Shown here piece after piece: positions 29,755 to 43,020 of a stretch of DNA of 64,000 nucleotides. The number at the start of each line of letters is the position of its first letter. Positions within the stretch are counted from its first letter, which is position 1. Below the pieces are notes generated by a model. The model was not told the origin of the DNA, did not search any database, and saw only the letters and a program-made list of their open reading frames with translations. The translations under genes were made by a program, and so were the position numbers. Source of the stretch: Mantis religiosa. Taxonomy: Eukaryota; Arthropoda; Insecta; Mantodea; Mantidae. The stretch is taken from positions 111,535,772 to 111,599,771 of the forward strand of contig CM060954.1 in NCBI GenBank assembly GCA_030765055.1. Direction: 5' to 3'.

Positions 29755-31147
29755 CACTACTGCTTGTGAAAATTGCAACACCAAGAAGGAAACATATGAA
29801 TTCAATGAATTTAATACCACAGGTTAGGTACATGACAAGTAGCAAACGATTAACTTTTCAAATCTGTACATGACCTTTGAGTCCTAATATTTAGTATTTC
29901 ATGTGGCCTCCATGTGCTGCAATTAGAGCTGCTATACGACATGGCATTGCATCAAAAAGGTTCTGAATACATTCCTGAGGGACCCACCATTCAATTTGTA
30001 TTCAAGCCCACAACTCCGTGACACTAGTTACTGGAGGACCATGATGCACCAGGAGCCAACCAACCACATCCCAGATATGTTCGATGGGCAACACATCAGG
30101 CAAACGTGCAGGCCAGTGGTAATGATACCCGATGCTCTTCAAAGAAGGCTTGTACATTCCTTGCAATATGTGGCTGGGCATTGTCCTGTTGAAATGTGGC
30201 ATGAGGAGATGCCTTATGCAGGGAGAGTACCTCAGGCTCTACAACCATCATTAGGTACCGGTTGCTGTTCAAAGTGCCCTCTATTCGTAGGAGGCGAGAT
30301 CAGTTATTGTAACCAATGGCACCCCAAACCATCACCTGGTGTTTGTCTGCCATGCCACTCAACGATGGAGCCCTCCAGGTTGCGCTCACAACGGTACCAT
30401 TGGACATGCATGTGGCCAGCACTGTAGGACACATTGAAGCGGAACTCATCTGAAAAGACTACATTTTGCCATTCCAGCACCCCAGTGATGGTGTTCACAT
30501 GTCCATTGCAGTCGTAGGAGCTTGTGGTTTCTGGACAATGGAAGCCGATGTAATGACATGCATGCAACTAGTCCAACCTGCAGTATATGGTGATGAACCG
30601 ATTATGCAGACAAGTTCACACCTGTTGCAGTGCTCCAGCGTCGAGCCAACACTGTGGTTGAAGCTGTACTGTCCATTATGGCCATATGGACAAGATGGTC
30701 ATCCCATTCTGTGATCATTTTTCGGGGTCCAGTTCCTGCTCTTCGCTGCGTATGACCTTCATCTATCCACTGCTTCCACACACACATCACTGTCACAACA
30801 GCATGCCCTGTGCAAGCCAAAATGTCATGGTATGACAAACCCGCTTCCCGAAGACTGATCATTCTGCCTCAAACTCAGTCACATGCCAATATGGCTCCCT
30901 TTGACATCGATGAGGCATACTGGCACTTACTTTATTGTTTCCACCTTGTTATAGCTCTACGCTGACTACACTGGGTGCAACACTGACCTTGTCGGAGTGA
31001 TACGCAAGGGCTCTGCTCAGCTTACGTGTACCCCATCTCTCTGCAAACCTAATTACTTATTGCTTGCACATTGTTCTACACTTTCACTAAGTTTGGAGTT
31101 ATTCAGATAATTCCTTCTTGGTGTTGCAATGTTTGCAAACAGCAATG
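29755..31147 (-). mobile_element. Tc1-like transposon, inactive
   Basis: TA at 29753-29754 and 31148-31149. Inverted ends share ATTGCAACACCAAGAAGGAA (29772-29791 and 31111-31130). On the - strand, pieces of a Tc1 transposase appear in order: an N-terminal helix-turn-helix region (30862-30602, ISLREAGLSYHDILACTGHA), EWQNVVFSDEFRFNV with the first catalytic Asp, and WPARLPDVLPIEHIWDVVGW with the Glu of the DDE triad. Frames are shifted between these pieces, so it cannot make a full transposase. Confidence 0.85.
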
Positions 31148-31151
31148 TATA

Positions 31152-31610
31152 CTAAATTAAATTTAAAGGGAGTCGGTTAATGACACTTACTTTTGACATG
31201 TTTCAGAGACTTTGCCTCTATCCTCAACCGGCCATCAACTGGTTCTCATTGGTGTAATTGAGGATATTTTGTCATAGATCTCCTCTGCTGGCGGTTCAAG
31301 GAACTTGCTGAACAAATCTTTCTGGGGGATTTCAAAATTGAATACTTTGTTCCTATTTTTTTAAATGAAGATTTGTTCCCATGTGGATAGTTCTTGTTTT
31401 CCTGATGTATGTTTTAGTAGTTTTGGTTCTGGATTTATGTTGTGGTTTTTTTTTTCCAAAAATGCGTGGCAACTGCTAATTTTTTTAATTGTTTATATTT
31501 TATGTTTCTGAAGTGTTCCTTTGCTCTTGTTTCTAAAGTGTCATTAATCGACTCCCTTTAAATTTAATTTATTATAACAACACTGTTTTCAACACTTTCA
31601 AGAAAGGAAT
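31152..31610 (+). mobile_element. Penelope-like element, 5'-inverted, 11-bp TSD
   Basis: AGCAATGTATA at 31141-31151 and 31611-31621. The right end (about 31538-31610) is the PLE tail in + orientation; the rest is the body in - orientation, including the GIY-YIG end and a decayed hammerhead (TTGAGGA, about 31243-31194). The insertion point overlaps the end of the Tc1-like element, so it is younger than that element. Confidence 0.72.
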
Positions 31611-31621
31611 AGCAATGTATA

Positions 31622-32672
31622 TGCTTATAGGTTACGCTGAAGGCAGCAGGATAGCTAAGCAGTTAAGACTGATATCCTGGTATTGGGACAGATTGGTCTC
31701 AGCTCTCTAATTGGCTTTCTAATAAAAGGAGTTGTGTGCTTAAACAAGTTTCCTAAGTCTCACGTGGTATCTTTTGCATCATCACTCATCTTCAAGTTTA
31801 TTCCAACACTCAACACAATGCAGCCTCCATTTCCACTATGTCCAGGAGATAAGATGGGAAATAGAAATATATTTGTCATCACTCTTGGTATGGCACAGTG
31901 GAGGAGGATATAGTCCTTTTAACTGCCTGTTTTGTCAACCCAGTCACTTTTTCCTCTTGGGAGTACATCTTGATCAACCTGGAACTGTCAACTCTATCTG
32001 TAGGAACATTCACTCTTGCTTCTTTTAATGAGCTTTCTCTAACATCCATAAAATTGTATTGTCTCATGCTCATTTTTTATTCTGTCTAATCAGGTTTTGG
32101 CTCACAGGATATTCATTTCTACTCTATTATCTGTTCATATGTAGGTTTCTGTACCATACATCTTATTTTGGTTTTACAAATTTTTCCTTTAGTTTCTAAT
32201 CAGAAAATTGAAATGAGCACACTCTCATTTCTTTGTCTAGGTAATTTGCTTATGAAATGCTCATCTCGAGTTTTCGCTTCTCCTGGTATTAGGTGCCAAA
32301 GAATTCTGGGTTTAAGGCAGATAATTGTTCTCACTGACTGTGTGCAGGTCAAGCACAAAGGAAGGGAAAAGCTGAAGGTCCATAATTCAAGTCCCATCTC
32401 TGACATTTAATTTTTTCATATCTGAATCTGCCCTCAAGGGGAAGATGGATACAGTTGAATCCATCAAACTTACTTTTGTTGAAAGTGGTCAGCATTGATG
32501 CTCTCTCCTCCTTAGCAGAGAACTGCAATGACAAATAAGAGCAGGATGTTCTAGATGCATTGTCACCAAATTGAAATTGATTTTCCTGATGCTCTAGTGG
32601 TATTTATATTTTGCAAATGAGCTATAATGCATAATAGGAGGCTATAAGTGCATACTCAGTTAATTTAACATT
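31622..32672. other. Intergenic sequence, nothing firmly recognised
   Basis: AT-rich, with weak tRNA-like segments near 31640-31710 and 32325-32400 (GTCCATAATTCAAGTCCCATC) that may be very old SINEs. Short frames on both strands look random. Confidence 0.3.
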
Positions 32673-32674
32673 CA

Positions 32675-33985
32675 AGGACGGTTCAGTAAGTACTCATGCT
32701 AGGAATAAAGATGCCAGATTTTTCAAATACAAATTATTTATTTATCAAAATAGTCCTCTTTTAGGGATATGTACTTCTCCCAAAGCTTCTGCCATCCCTC
32801 CATCCATCCGCTCCAGAAAATATGAATTGTTAAGCTCTGCAAAATACGCCTCTGTCTCCATGATGACCTCATTTGACCTAAATTTTGTTCCTGCGAGCCA
32901 TTTCTTCATGTTTGGGAACAGGAGAATATGGGGGTGTGGCAGCAATTCATAATGCAATTTATGCAATTTGGCGGTGGCAACTCCAGATGAATGTGCTAGG
33001 GCAGTGATCAGCTACAGCATGCACCCTCGTGCTGGCGTCTCTTACCTGCATACACATTTGCGCACTCGGAACTCTTGACGGATAAGCAGTGGTACAGTGG
33101 TGGCTTTTGCGTAGTGTCATACAACTCCTTAGTCATGTTCAGAGACAATCAAAGCATACAATGTTCACATGTATTTAAATAAGTAATTATATTTTATGTA
33201 AATTAATTGTTCTTGCACACTGGCCATGTATAGGCTAAAGTATGGAAAGGTAGAGTCAGACTGAAAAATTCAATGCCATAGCTGGGATTTGAACCACGGA
33301 TCTTCTGGTGTTCGTCCAGCCGCTCTAACCAATTGAGCTACTATGGCCAATGTGCCAACATAACATTAAATTCTCCAACTGACTCTTGTTTTTTCCGGTA
33401 AACCACCTAGGAGTTCTCATAAACACATGATGGTGACTTACAAGTAGTAAGCTCCCAACACAGCTTCAAAGTTTAAAAGCCACACCCGCTTGTCCATTGT
33501 AAGCTAATGTGGCATCCATCGGGCCGAAATCTTTGTCATCTCCAACTTATCATGCAGAATAATGAATTACTATTCCCGAAGGCCTCTGTCACTTCATGTC
33601 GTGGACTTTTTCAATGACTTCCTCAGTAACTGTATCTAAAGAGCGTCCTGGGCAATCCTCGTCAAAAACAGATGTTCATCCATTTTTAAATTTGGTATAT
33701 CAGTATCTAACTTGTCAAACAGGGTGAAAGGTGTCCATAAACCGCATCCAATTTCGCTTTTATCTCCTTGCAAGTTTTCCCATCTAAAAGTAAAAAATGA
33801 ATCATTGAACAGTACCTCACTTTTTCCATTGTAGGAAAAACATTTTGAACAACTTACTGAAATGTGTATAAAATCCAAACTAATCTATAAATTAGCTAAT
33901 AATTTGTTTTGATAACATGGAGCAAATGAACAGTTCATAACACCTATGTATTTTGAAACACAGATACTTATTGAACCATCCTCAT
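32675..33985 (-). mobile_element. Second mariner transposon, inactive, with SINE B insert
   Basis: Ends GGACGGTTCAGTAAGTAC (left) and, inverted at the right, GGATGGTTCAATAAGTAT. On the - strand the right half carries an N-terminal mariner segment (near 33690-33600, DEHLF and related residues) and the left half the C-terminal part LLFPNMKKWLAGTKFRSNEV and METEAYFAELNNSYFLERMD. A SINE B (about 33190-33480) interrupts it. Exact TA sites are approximate. Confidence 0.72.
33190..33480 (-). mobile_element. tRNA-like SINE, family B
   Basis: - strand core CATAGTAGCTCAATTGGTTA and GTGGTTCAAATCCCAGC, tail CAGTCTGACTCTACC, and about 120 bp of family B sequence ahead of the core. Inserted in the mariner. 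Confidence 0.7.
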
Positions 33986-34761
33986 ATTGTATAATTGGCT
34001 GCATCAGTTCTTCAGCATGAAAGAATAGAAAACTGGATCTTATTTATTTCATGCTGATATTTAAATTTTGGCTGGTTTGTCTCATGAATCTTCATTAAGA
34101 ATGCTTGTACATAACTAAGCAGTGTTATAGATTGCAAGAAGAATGAATGAGTTTGCTCTGCACCCATTTTATTAAATAAGGATAATGATTGCAGAGGCAG
34201 GTAAATTTTACTTATTAAGCTATAACGTATTTATATCTAATTGATCTGTTAGTAATCATACCATTATTACTACTGCTGATGTTTGATCATGTATTGCATT
34301 GTTATTGAACTGTATCTCTTAAAATTATTATAAATGGTTATAGCATTCATAGAATTTTAAAGCGCATATGTGTTTTAGCTTTCATAAAGCTGTGATTCTT
34401 TGCAAGTTCTATAATTTATGTGCTACAGTGAATGATAAAATCTGTTAAAAGTTTCATAATAGCAACAATATAGCTTTTATTCCATTAATGGATGGTTTCA
34501 TAATATATGTATGACATGCTGATTATGCTGTATGATATAAGACGTTGATATGCTCTGAACAGGAATTAATTTTTGAGCATGGTTACATTAGATAAATTTA
34601 TTTATTAATTTTGTGTTGATGACTTCATAAAATTTCCTTTAACTCACATCAATTTTTTTTATTTTAGTTTTATCCAAATCTTGTAAATATACCTGATACT
34701 GTACAAATTTATTTTAAGAGAACCAAGAAACACTCTGTGACTTTTATTCACAAACTTAGGC
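33986..34761. other. Intergenic AT-rich sequence, nothing recognised
   Basis: No coding, SINE or transposon-end signal seen. Confidence 0.4.
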
Positions 34762-34774
34762 TAAAATTAGGCAA

Positions 34775-34848
34775 TTGAAAAAACTATTTGTAGTCTGTTT
34801 TTCCAATTAATTTTGACGTCACTGTTACTAAATTCCTCCAATCACGCA
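34775..34848 (+). mobile_element. 74-bp PLE tail insertion, 13-bp TSD
   Basis: Duplication TAAAATTAGGCAA at 34762-34774 and 34849-34861. The insert is only the PLE tail (ACTATTTGTAGTCTG inverted against the later TTTTGACGTCACTGTTAC), with a short 5' inversion. It marks the exact 3' end of this PLE subfamily. Confidence 0.72.
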
Positions 34849-35369
34849 TAAAATTAGGCAAGCTTGAAGTATTTATTCCAAATTGGTATGTATAATTATT
34901 CTGAAAGTGGTATTTGATTCAGAACACCATTTACATATACGAATTACTGGAATATGCTTTGAAACACATTACCTTCATATTCCCGTATTTTCTGAATGAA
35001 AGCTAAATTCAGCTTAATTTTCCTCTTGTATGTGTTCTGTCGTTTTACAACAGCATAACCTGGGTAAACTGAAGATTTTACCCGCATGGATTAATATTGG
35101 TTAAAAGTTGCTAAAATATTTAGATGCAAGTAAAATGCCATAATGATGGGCTGTAAGTTACGGTTAGGTACCACTTGCTTTATATGTCTTTTGTGAGGGC
35201 AGAATGTATTAGAAATTGTTCTATGCTGGTGCATTATTCTGTAGGAATTGAAGTAATTAGTATAAGACAAAGATTATGCAAGCATAACCACAAAATGTGA
35301 AATATTAAAAAACTAATTTATTAATATGTAAGGTTTAGCATGATATTTCACACAAAAAAAAAAAAAATG

Positions 35370-35692
35370 TTAATTGAAAACACTAATTGTAGTTGGCTTT
35401 TCTATACTTCGTCACTTACAGGTTTATATTATTGAGGGACTAGTTTCGGAAGACTCCATTTTCAAACTCTTTCCAACAATGGAGGTAGTTGCTTCCGAAA
35501 CTAGTCCCTCAATAATTTAAAAATGTAAGTGATGAAGTGTCAAAAAAACTGACTACAAATATTACACAAATATAAATATTGGTGTAATATTTATTGCTTC
35601 GCTGTAGCTAGCTTCATTTTCTATGTAATGACTACAAATAGTTTTTTCAGTTAATTTTGACATCACTGTTACTAAATTCCTCCAATCAACAT
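35370..35692 (+). mobile_element. Palindromic PLE fragment with decayed hammerheads
   Basis: Arms about 35395-35470 and 35480-35555 are inverted copies with CCGAAACTAGTCCCTCAAT on both strands. PLE tail sequence follows to 35692 and includes a second tail-like segment (ATGACTACAAATAGTTTTTT). Core bases are lost. No clear duplication was found. Confidence 0.6.
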
Positions 35693-36121
35693 AACATAAA
35701 TGTGAAGTGCTTCACACCTTCTGTCTGCTTGGCAACTTAATCTCTTGTGACATATTGGTGTCGTTGACTACTCTGAGCAGTTAGATGCCGACATCCACTT
35801 TTAGGAGTGTTCACTTATGAGATATGTGATTGCAAATTTTTTTTGAATTCTGGGAGCATTGTTCTCTTTCTGATTTGCACAGAAGAGTTCTAGCATTGTA
35901 TCTAACAGAGGTTTGCCAGAGGTTTGGAGGTTTGCCATTTCCAATTCTTAATAAGGATGCATTATCATTCTTGCTGACTTTACTATGCTTACTACAAGAC
36001 ACTTTCTTTTTACTGACATCTTACACACAAATAAACCACACTGACCAACACCTACAGTAAAATAGCTTCGGGTCCTCATAATGGCTCTTGTAAGGGATGA
36101 GAATTAACACCGAGCACAAAG

Positions 36122-36152
36122 TGAAAAACCGACTACAAATAGTTTTTCAACC
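36122..36152 (+). repeat. Short PLE tail remnant
   Basis: AACCGACTACAAATAGTTTT matches the tail of the PLE copies at 23.5 and 35.6 kb. Confidence 0.4.
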
Positions 36153-36663
36153 AAGCACCAATTTAGGGTTGGGATAAAAGAACATTGCCAACTCTCACAG
36201 CTTGTTGCCAGCATAAATTTGAGCGTATCTTGTTCTTTCATTGATTCCTTCATACTTCCCCCCTCCTTTGCCATTTCAGTTGAGTGCAGTTTGATTAAAC
36301 AGGGTTTTGGTTTATCATTAGTTTTGTTCTTTGTAATGATACTTTTGGTTAAATCTGCAATATTACATTTTGTTACTCTTAATGCTGTATAACATCTCTC
36401 ATGACTCAAATATTCTTATAGCAGTAGGTCCAGTAAATAAAAACATTAACCTTTTATTTAACTATGAATTCCTTCATTATTATTGGAAGATATAACACAA
36501 TAAAATTGTTACTTATGATAAATGATAAGCTAGCTTTGATCATACACTAAATTTCATAATTTAATTATTACAGTGTTATCCAACTGATTTTATATTTGCA
36601 CCAAATGAATCTCATATTACTTTTTCGTATCATGTAATAATAGAACTGTTTAAACATTACCTA

Positions 36664-37034
36664 TACCGAGCGTATGTCTCAGGTGGTTTCATCTGTGGTC
36701 CACATTCAGGAGGCCTGGGTTTGATTTCCATGGCCGACCTACCTGAACCATGGATTTTTTCAGGGGTTTTCCAGGATTGCCAGGTGAATACTGTGTAGGA
36801 TAATTACTTCCCCCAAATTTCCTTTCCCAGCATTTCATCTCCATGATAATTTCACATCATCTCTCATCTGGTGGTCTCTTTCAGGTTTTATTTCAGGGCA
36901 GAAGTGTCGGCAATGTCTCGGCGCCTTGAGTCAGCCACTCTCTGTCTCCTCTCACCTCATCCTTCTTCCTGCGGTTGCCCCTACAATGAACCACAGGATT
37001 TGGTGCCGAATCCCTTCCATAGTAATCCTAATCC
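36664..37034 (+). mobile_element. tRNA-derived SINE, family D, 13-bp TSD
   Basis: Perfect duplication TAAACATTACCTA at 36651-36663 and 37035-37047. Starts ACCGAGCGTATGTCTCAGG, with B-box-like GGGTTTGATTTCC, and ends in an AATCCTAATCC tail. Other copies: about 47930-48345 and 56125-56240. Confidence 0.75.
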
Positions 37035-37069
37035 TAAACATTACCTACTACATTGGCAACAATGCTTAA

Positions 37070-37330
37070 TTGTTTTTGTTTTTTTAATTTACGTCCTCCA
37101 ACGTTAAGTCATATCGCATGATGAATGGAATGGGTGAAATGATGCTCAAATGAGCCCGGGGTCCATAAAGGTTAGAGTTACCCGACATTCGTCTTTCAGG
37201 ATTAGGGAAAACCCCGGAAAAAAAAAACCTTATCCAGGTAACTCACCCTGACCGAGATTCGAACTCGGAACCTCTTGAACGTGACGCAGACAAGCTACCA
37301 CCGCACTACCGAGGCGGGCAAAAAAAAAAA
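37070..37330 (-). mobile_element. tRNA-derived SINE, family C, 9-bp TSD
   Basis: AATGCTTAA at 37061-37069 and 37331-37339. - strand: GCCCGCCTCGGTAGTGCGG head, GAGTTCGAATCTCGGTCAGG (B box), a conserved body, and a poly-A tail (poly-T on + at 37071-37086). Confidence 0.78.
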
Positions 37331-37339
37331 AATGCTTAA

Positions 37340-40300
37340 GATATGCAGTGTTATCATACAGTACTAACAAACTTTCCTAGATTATGAGTCTGCTTATGGG
37401 AATCTTGAAGGGGTAATTAACAGCATTAAATATTAATTCTTATATATATTTATATTTCCCCCATTGATATTTTCCAGTTGTGTTAATTTCAGATGTACTT
37501 GATGCTGTTTCAACTTCAAAGGAAATATGTTTTTCAAATATTTCTGATAATTTTTACATTTAAGCAACATATGGGTTAGTTAAAATCTTTTGGACTTCAC
37601 TAGGAAGATCTTTTACTTTTTCTCTCTCCTCCAAAAGGGCCTGTAACTTAATATTGACTATATTGCAATATCAGAATGAAATACAGTTGAACCTGTTTTA
37701 TACATATATAAAGAGGAAGAGGAAAGATTACTTGTAACTCAGACTTATGTACAAATGAGATTTTGAGAATGCAATTTTTTTTAAGTAATACAGTGGACCT
37801 GCTTGTGTAAAACTCAACAAACAATAAACATATGTACAAGCAAGTATTATTTAGAAATTGATCCCACTTTAAAGTATTCGATTAATTTGCAATACTTCAC
37901 TTTTCTTGCATTACATGCGTACAACTCATTTTACAAAATATGAAGCTAGAGCTTTTTCAGCACAACATTTTGCACTGATGTAGTGTCTACACAACCCGCT
38001 TTCATGAGGTCCTGAGTTTGGATCTCAGTAAGGGTGTTATCTCTCATGTTTATTAAGTGCCACCTCTGGTATGAATTATACTTTTTGATGTATAGCACTC
38101 CTTTCTCTTTTCTCCATGGCTGATTAAAAGGAACTGAGAACTGAAAAACTATATTATTGTTCAACAGTAAACAACAATACCAAAAATTATCTTTACTTCT
38201 CATTTGTGGCTATGACACTGTGATGCCAAAAGAAGTATAGAGTTAACTTTTTTGACTTTTGTTTCTGTGGCTGAAAGCCACCCGCTAGGCTTGTGTCTTG
38301 TCAGTAGCAATAAGGAAAATGCATTTCCAGTTTCTTTTAAGATAGCATATGCCATATGCTCATTTAATTACATAAAACTCAGTTGTATTTCATTGAAATT
38401 TAATACATATAACGGCAAATTATGTATAAGTGCATTATATATAGATTAGATTCATTTGCATTCAGTGGGTTCACTTACAGCCAGAAAAGACTGTAAACAT
38501 TGAACATGTCCAGAGGTATACAGTTTAATAGCATATATATGATCTTGAAAAGTTAACATAAGAGACACATTATATATAGGCAATATGAAGAGCAATATGG
38601 AAAATAAAGCAGGGATAATTATAAATATGATACAAAATCACTTTTTTAATCAACAAGTGACTTGGTTTTTTCCAGTACATCTCAACCTATTTGCAATGGA
38701 TATCATATTGTCATTTCTTAAATACATATACATTAAAATTAACTTTTGTGCATGCATAAAAGATTTATTGGTAATGATTTGTCATTGGAACAGTTAGATT
38801 CCACTTACATAAGCATTATCAGGATAATTTGTCATTCAGATAATCTAGTACAGAATAAAATGATTTTGAGCATAGGTACTGTACTTTTGTCTAGTGTTTA
38901 TTCTGTGAATTACATTATTTGTTATAAATGAGGCCCAATTACATACAAAGAATTTTAAGATTGAAAATATATACATGCAAGGAAGGGCTAATATCTAAAG
39001 TCGTCCAGAAAGATCTTTGCAGGAGCATCTTCTATGGGTGTTAGTAATGAATATAATTATATATATATATGGTTTCATTAACATGTTTGTATATTACATT
39101 TTTTCCGAGACTTACAAATATTTACATATAAATATAAATTACGTATAACTGGGTTATGTATAAAGCAGGCTCAGCTGTATATAATGAATTTTTTGTACAT
39201 AGAAAATATTGGTGATTTAATGATTCTAATATACTTGCATGTTCTAGGCAGGCAGATGAGGTAGATGGTAGCTTAACAGTGGCAATTCATTAAGTAAATA
39301 CTAGAAATTGACTTGTGTTTCTCCACCAAAGCCCATTAATGTAACTATGACAGTGGAAATGAGCTTAGAGCTTTTTAAGTACTAAATCTACCTGTTATGT
39401 ATGCCAAGGAATGAAAAGAAATTCGTTATAAATATTTAAATAGACACTATAATCTAATCAGTATTTGACCCAGGTCCACAACAGAAGAGAAGCAAGAACA
39501 CACTTCTCATAAGGAGCAATCCAACCATGTAAAAGCTGATGCTGATAATAATAGCCATCCTGTACACACATTTCCAACAATAAACAGAACAGGGAGGACA
39601 GATTTCTCCCTCCATTCATTTATAGTAATAAGACAAAAAAGACTGACCTTCAGCCAGATGAACTGCACCTTTCTTTTCAAGTTTATGAGGTGGAGTGAAC
39701 TGTAACACAGGAGTTTTAGCCCTAATTACAGTCTGCTCAACACAGCTGGCCTAACTGATTTTAGCATTTTGAAAATAGTATACTAACAATTCCTTTAAAT
39801 TCCACCATATTAATCAACTTTTTTCAACTCCTATCTTGTCACTCATCTCTTTTTATGTAGGGGGTCACTTTGAATTTGTGATTTTTCCATGACATGAGTT
39901 TACCATTCATTGTAAGCCATTCAATAATTTCTGTGTTAAGATTTAAAGCTGCTAAGTAATGCCAAAAAATAGATGGATAAATGTAAATTAGAGAAAAATG
40001 AGAAAAATTATGTTATAAAATTATAACATTACACTGTTGTAATGTAAAATGTTAAGTAAGCTTAGTAGTAAAATAAGGTAAAACAGTAGCATCATAGTGC
40101 TGCTGAAGTATTTTTTCTGGTGCCGTATTTATATTAGACTACTTTGAGTTTTTGCATGTCGCACTATATTGTATATGTACCGGAGAGGTACTCCATGTTC
40201 TTATGCTAAACACTAAATGTATAAAATGTAATTATTAAAAAGTCAGTGCTTGAGGTGAAACTGCAGGCATTTTAATAGAAGTGAAAAGCAATACAAATAA

Positions 40301-42095
40301 TCAAAATTAATTTCAGAGGAAATTGACTGCTGGAACATGCTTTAAAAAAGGCGTATACTGTAAATCATATTCTTACACCATTCTTGGGGAAGAGTACTCA
40401 CAGGGTTTCAGCTGATTCACCTATCTAACCACCAAAGCAAAAACTTGGTAGGCGAAACCGTTCCACCCAATATATACATATGTATGTTAGTTATTGCAGG
40501 TAAGGAGGAATGACTCTTCACACCTTCAGATTACTCTTCCCTACACTCACTTCATGGTCTAGTTTTTCATAAGGGTGCTTATTATTGATGGGCATTTTGT
40601 TTATTAAAGCAGCATAGTTTTACACTAAATGTTGCAAAGCTATGATGATCTGCTTCAGTTTTATTGAGCTCTGTACAGAAGTTTCACATGCTGCTCACAG
40701 AAGTTTTATATCACTGACCTTTCTTCAGCATACCTTTCATATTCCTTTGTAATTGCTTGATAGAACAGGAAAATATTGTCATGGCAGGGTGCATCTTCTG
40801 TAATTCATTGCAGTGGCAATTATTGATGTTCAAAAGTATTTTCTCTAAATTGTATAAAGCAATAGTAAAGCACTCTCTGTTACTGTTGTTTAGAAATTCT
40901 GGACTAAAAAGGTCATCATACACAAATGATTTTCTTTCATATATTTTACTTTATGCTATGAGTATGTGCAATCATTTCCTCTCCTCCCTTTCTCTTGTTT
41001 CAAGTTTGTACGTGAGAGACAAAAACAAGAAGAAAGGGCAAATTCTTTTCACATTAGCAAAAATTACAAGTAATTTGTATTGTGTGTTTAAGCAGAATCT
41101 TGCTGTTTTGTTTAATAAATGCAGGGCCTGATTAAATGGAAAAAACTATTTTTAAATATAAATAAAAATAACTATATTAAAGTGCTTTAAGCTATAGGAA
41201 AAGCCTTATAGATAGATCTGCATTTAAGTATTATACATTGAAGTAGATATTTATGGTTCTTTCAATATCTTTTTTTATGAATTTTTTGAACTGGTATGGT
41301 TGAAAAACACTTCTCTACAGTGCTTGCCCCCTCCAACCCAAATAGTTATAAATCTAAGACAAATTTTTTACACTTTGCATACAGTAAAGAATTGGTTAGC
41401 CAATTTTATTTTTACATTTTGTAAAACTAAATAGTAATGAATTTTTTAAAGTTCTACATATCTTAATGTACCAAAACTTTATAAATTGAGGTATTCGTAT
41501 TAGATAAATTGTACTTCATTATTGTCATTTGGGTTTTCAGACATCATTTACCACTTGTGCTTCATCTTTGCAGAAGAATTGTATTTGTCTAGTTTAGGTT
41601 TTACATTGTATTGTTATAAATATAAGAAAGCTTTGTTAAAGAATTAAGAGTTGTATTCATTATATAGTCAGCTATGCTGTTCATGTGGGTTATAATTATG
41701 AGCATAATTGTTAGCCTTACCATTGTCTTTTTGCTGTTTTCACATCAAAAGTGCTTTAACATTTGAAAAATATGGTGTGAAATATTTTAAGTGTGTGAAA
41801 CTTTATTCAGGTTCTGTTGAATAACAGTTTTCTGATATGACCAAAACCTTACATAGAAGTTAAGCTGCCCCTTATTTTGCAGTACTATGCAACCTATAGC
41901 ATGAGAATTCCACTACCTATGATATTTAAATTCTGCAGCATATTTCTCATTGTATACCCAGGAAACAGGACTAGCATGCAAGTTATGCATATTACCTGTG
42001 AATACACTCACAAAATACGTGGAAGCATTTGTACAACAAAAGGTTTATACTTCCACCATGGATATTTCTAATGTGGGTATATTAGCAAGCCATCT
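37340..42095. other. Quiet AT-rich intergenic stretch
   Basis: Nearly 5 kb without a recognised gene or transposon. Weak tRNA-like segment near 37990-38040 (CCTGAGTTTGGATCTCAG), a TA run near 39060. A 124-codon frame at 40757-41131 has low-complexity, AT-driven composition and no domain, so it is not called. Confidence 0.4.
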
Positions 42096-42099
42096 GCCA

Positions 42100-43020
42100 C
42101 ACTGTTGTAAGCTTCACAGGTGATCAGCCATGTCAAATTTACTAATGTAGAGCTTCCAGCAATTTCAAACTCCATGACCTTTAGGAACTAAATGGAAAAA
42201 GCTGGCCATATGTCCCCATATATATATAACCTTCCTCATGTGGGTAGGGTTTGTGTCACCCCACTGCATAGCCATCTGTCATTGTTCTGGCTGATTCCAG
42301 AAAGGATGACTTCACGTTGTTTTATAATCTTCTGCACGGACCATCATCTAAAGATAATATGGAGATAAAAAGCATAAATTTAATACTTTTTTTATTATTT
42401 TAAGAATTAAAAGTTTGTGAAATATAGGAGAGATTAATGGATAGGGATTCTCACATCTTAAGTATTTTAAGTGATCCGTCATCTAGATTAGGGATCTCCA
42501 GCTTTGAGTTTTCTGTGTGGTCCATCATCTGGTCGGGATTTCTGTTGCAAGTATTTTGTATGACCGGAACCCAAGTTGTACTCAATTGAAGTCCCAAATC
42601 TCTGTTGTAATTCCAGTGGTTGGAGTTTAATCTGAATGGCATTTTAATAAGTCTGTCAAAATGTTTGTCTGAATGTTCCAGAACCTAGGTGTCATTAAAA
42701 TTAATTTTGTGAACATACCCTATACAATGTTGAGCTACAGCTGACCTCTGGTTGAAGGAGTCTGATGTGACATTGATGTTCTTTGCACCTGTCCTCTACT
42801 ACGTGTCCCAGTTGTCCAGCATACACCCTTCGTCATTCACAAGGAATCTTATACACCCCTGGGACCTTAAGGTTCAACGGACCTCTTACCAGCCTAAGAT
42901 ATTGCGGTATCTTCTTAGGTGCAGTAAAGTAGGTTTTAATATTAAACATGGAGCTTGAAATGGCTGAAAGGTTGACATTAGTAAATATAACATGGCTAAT
43001 CACCCATGAAACTGATTAGT
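42100..43020 (-). mobile_element. Penelope-like element, second subfamily, with inverted flanks
   Basis: On the - strand (about 42890-42720) LKVPGVYKIPCE, a stop, RRVYAGQLGHVVEDRCKEHQ and HIRLLQPE give a clear GIY-YIG domain with GVY, VYAGQ, the conserved Arg and the EH pair. Downstream (42642-42451), NRDLGLQLSTTWVPVIQNT is the usual end of such frames. Hammerhead-like flanks related to 27325-27419 lie at 42105-42190 (- orientation) and 42945-43005 (+ orientation). In-frame stops show decay. It differs strongly from the PLEs in the first 32 kb. Confidence 0.75.

Noticed and set aside
40757..41131. 124-codon frame as a gene
   Set aside because: Composition follows the AT-rich background and no domain is visible.
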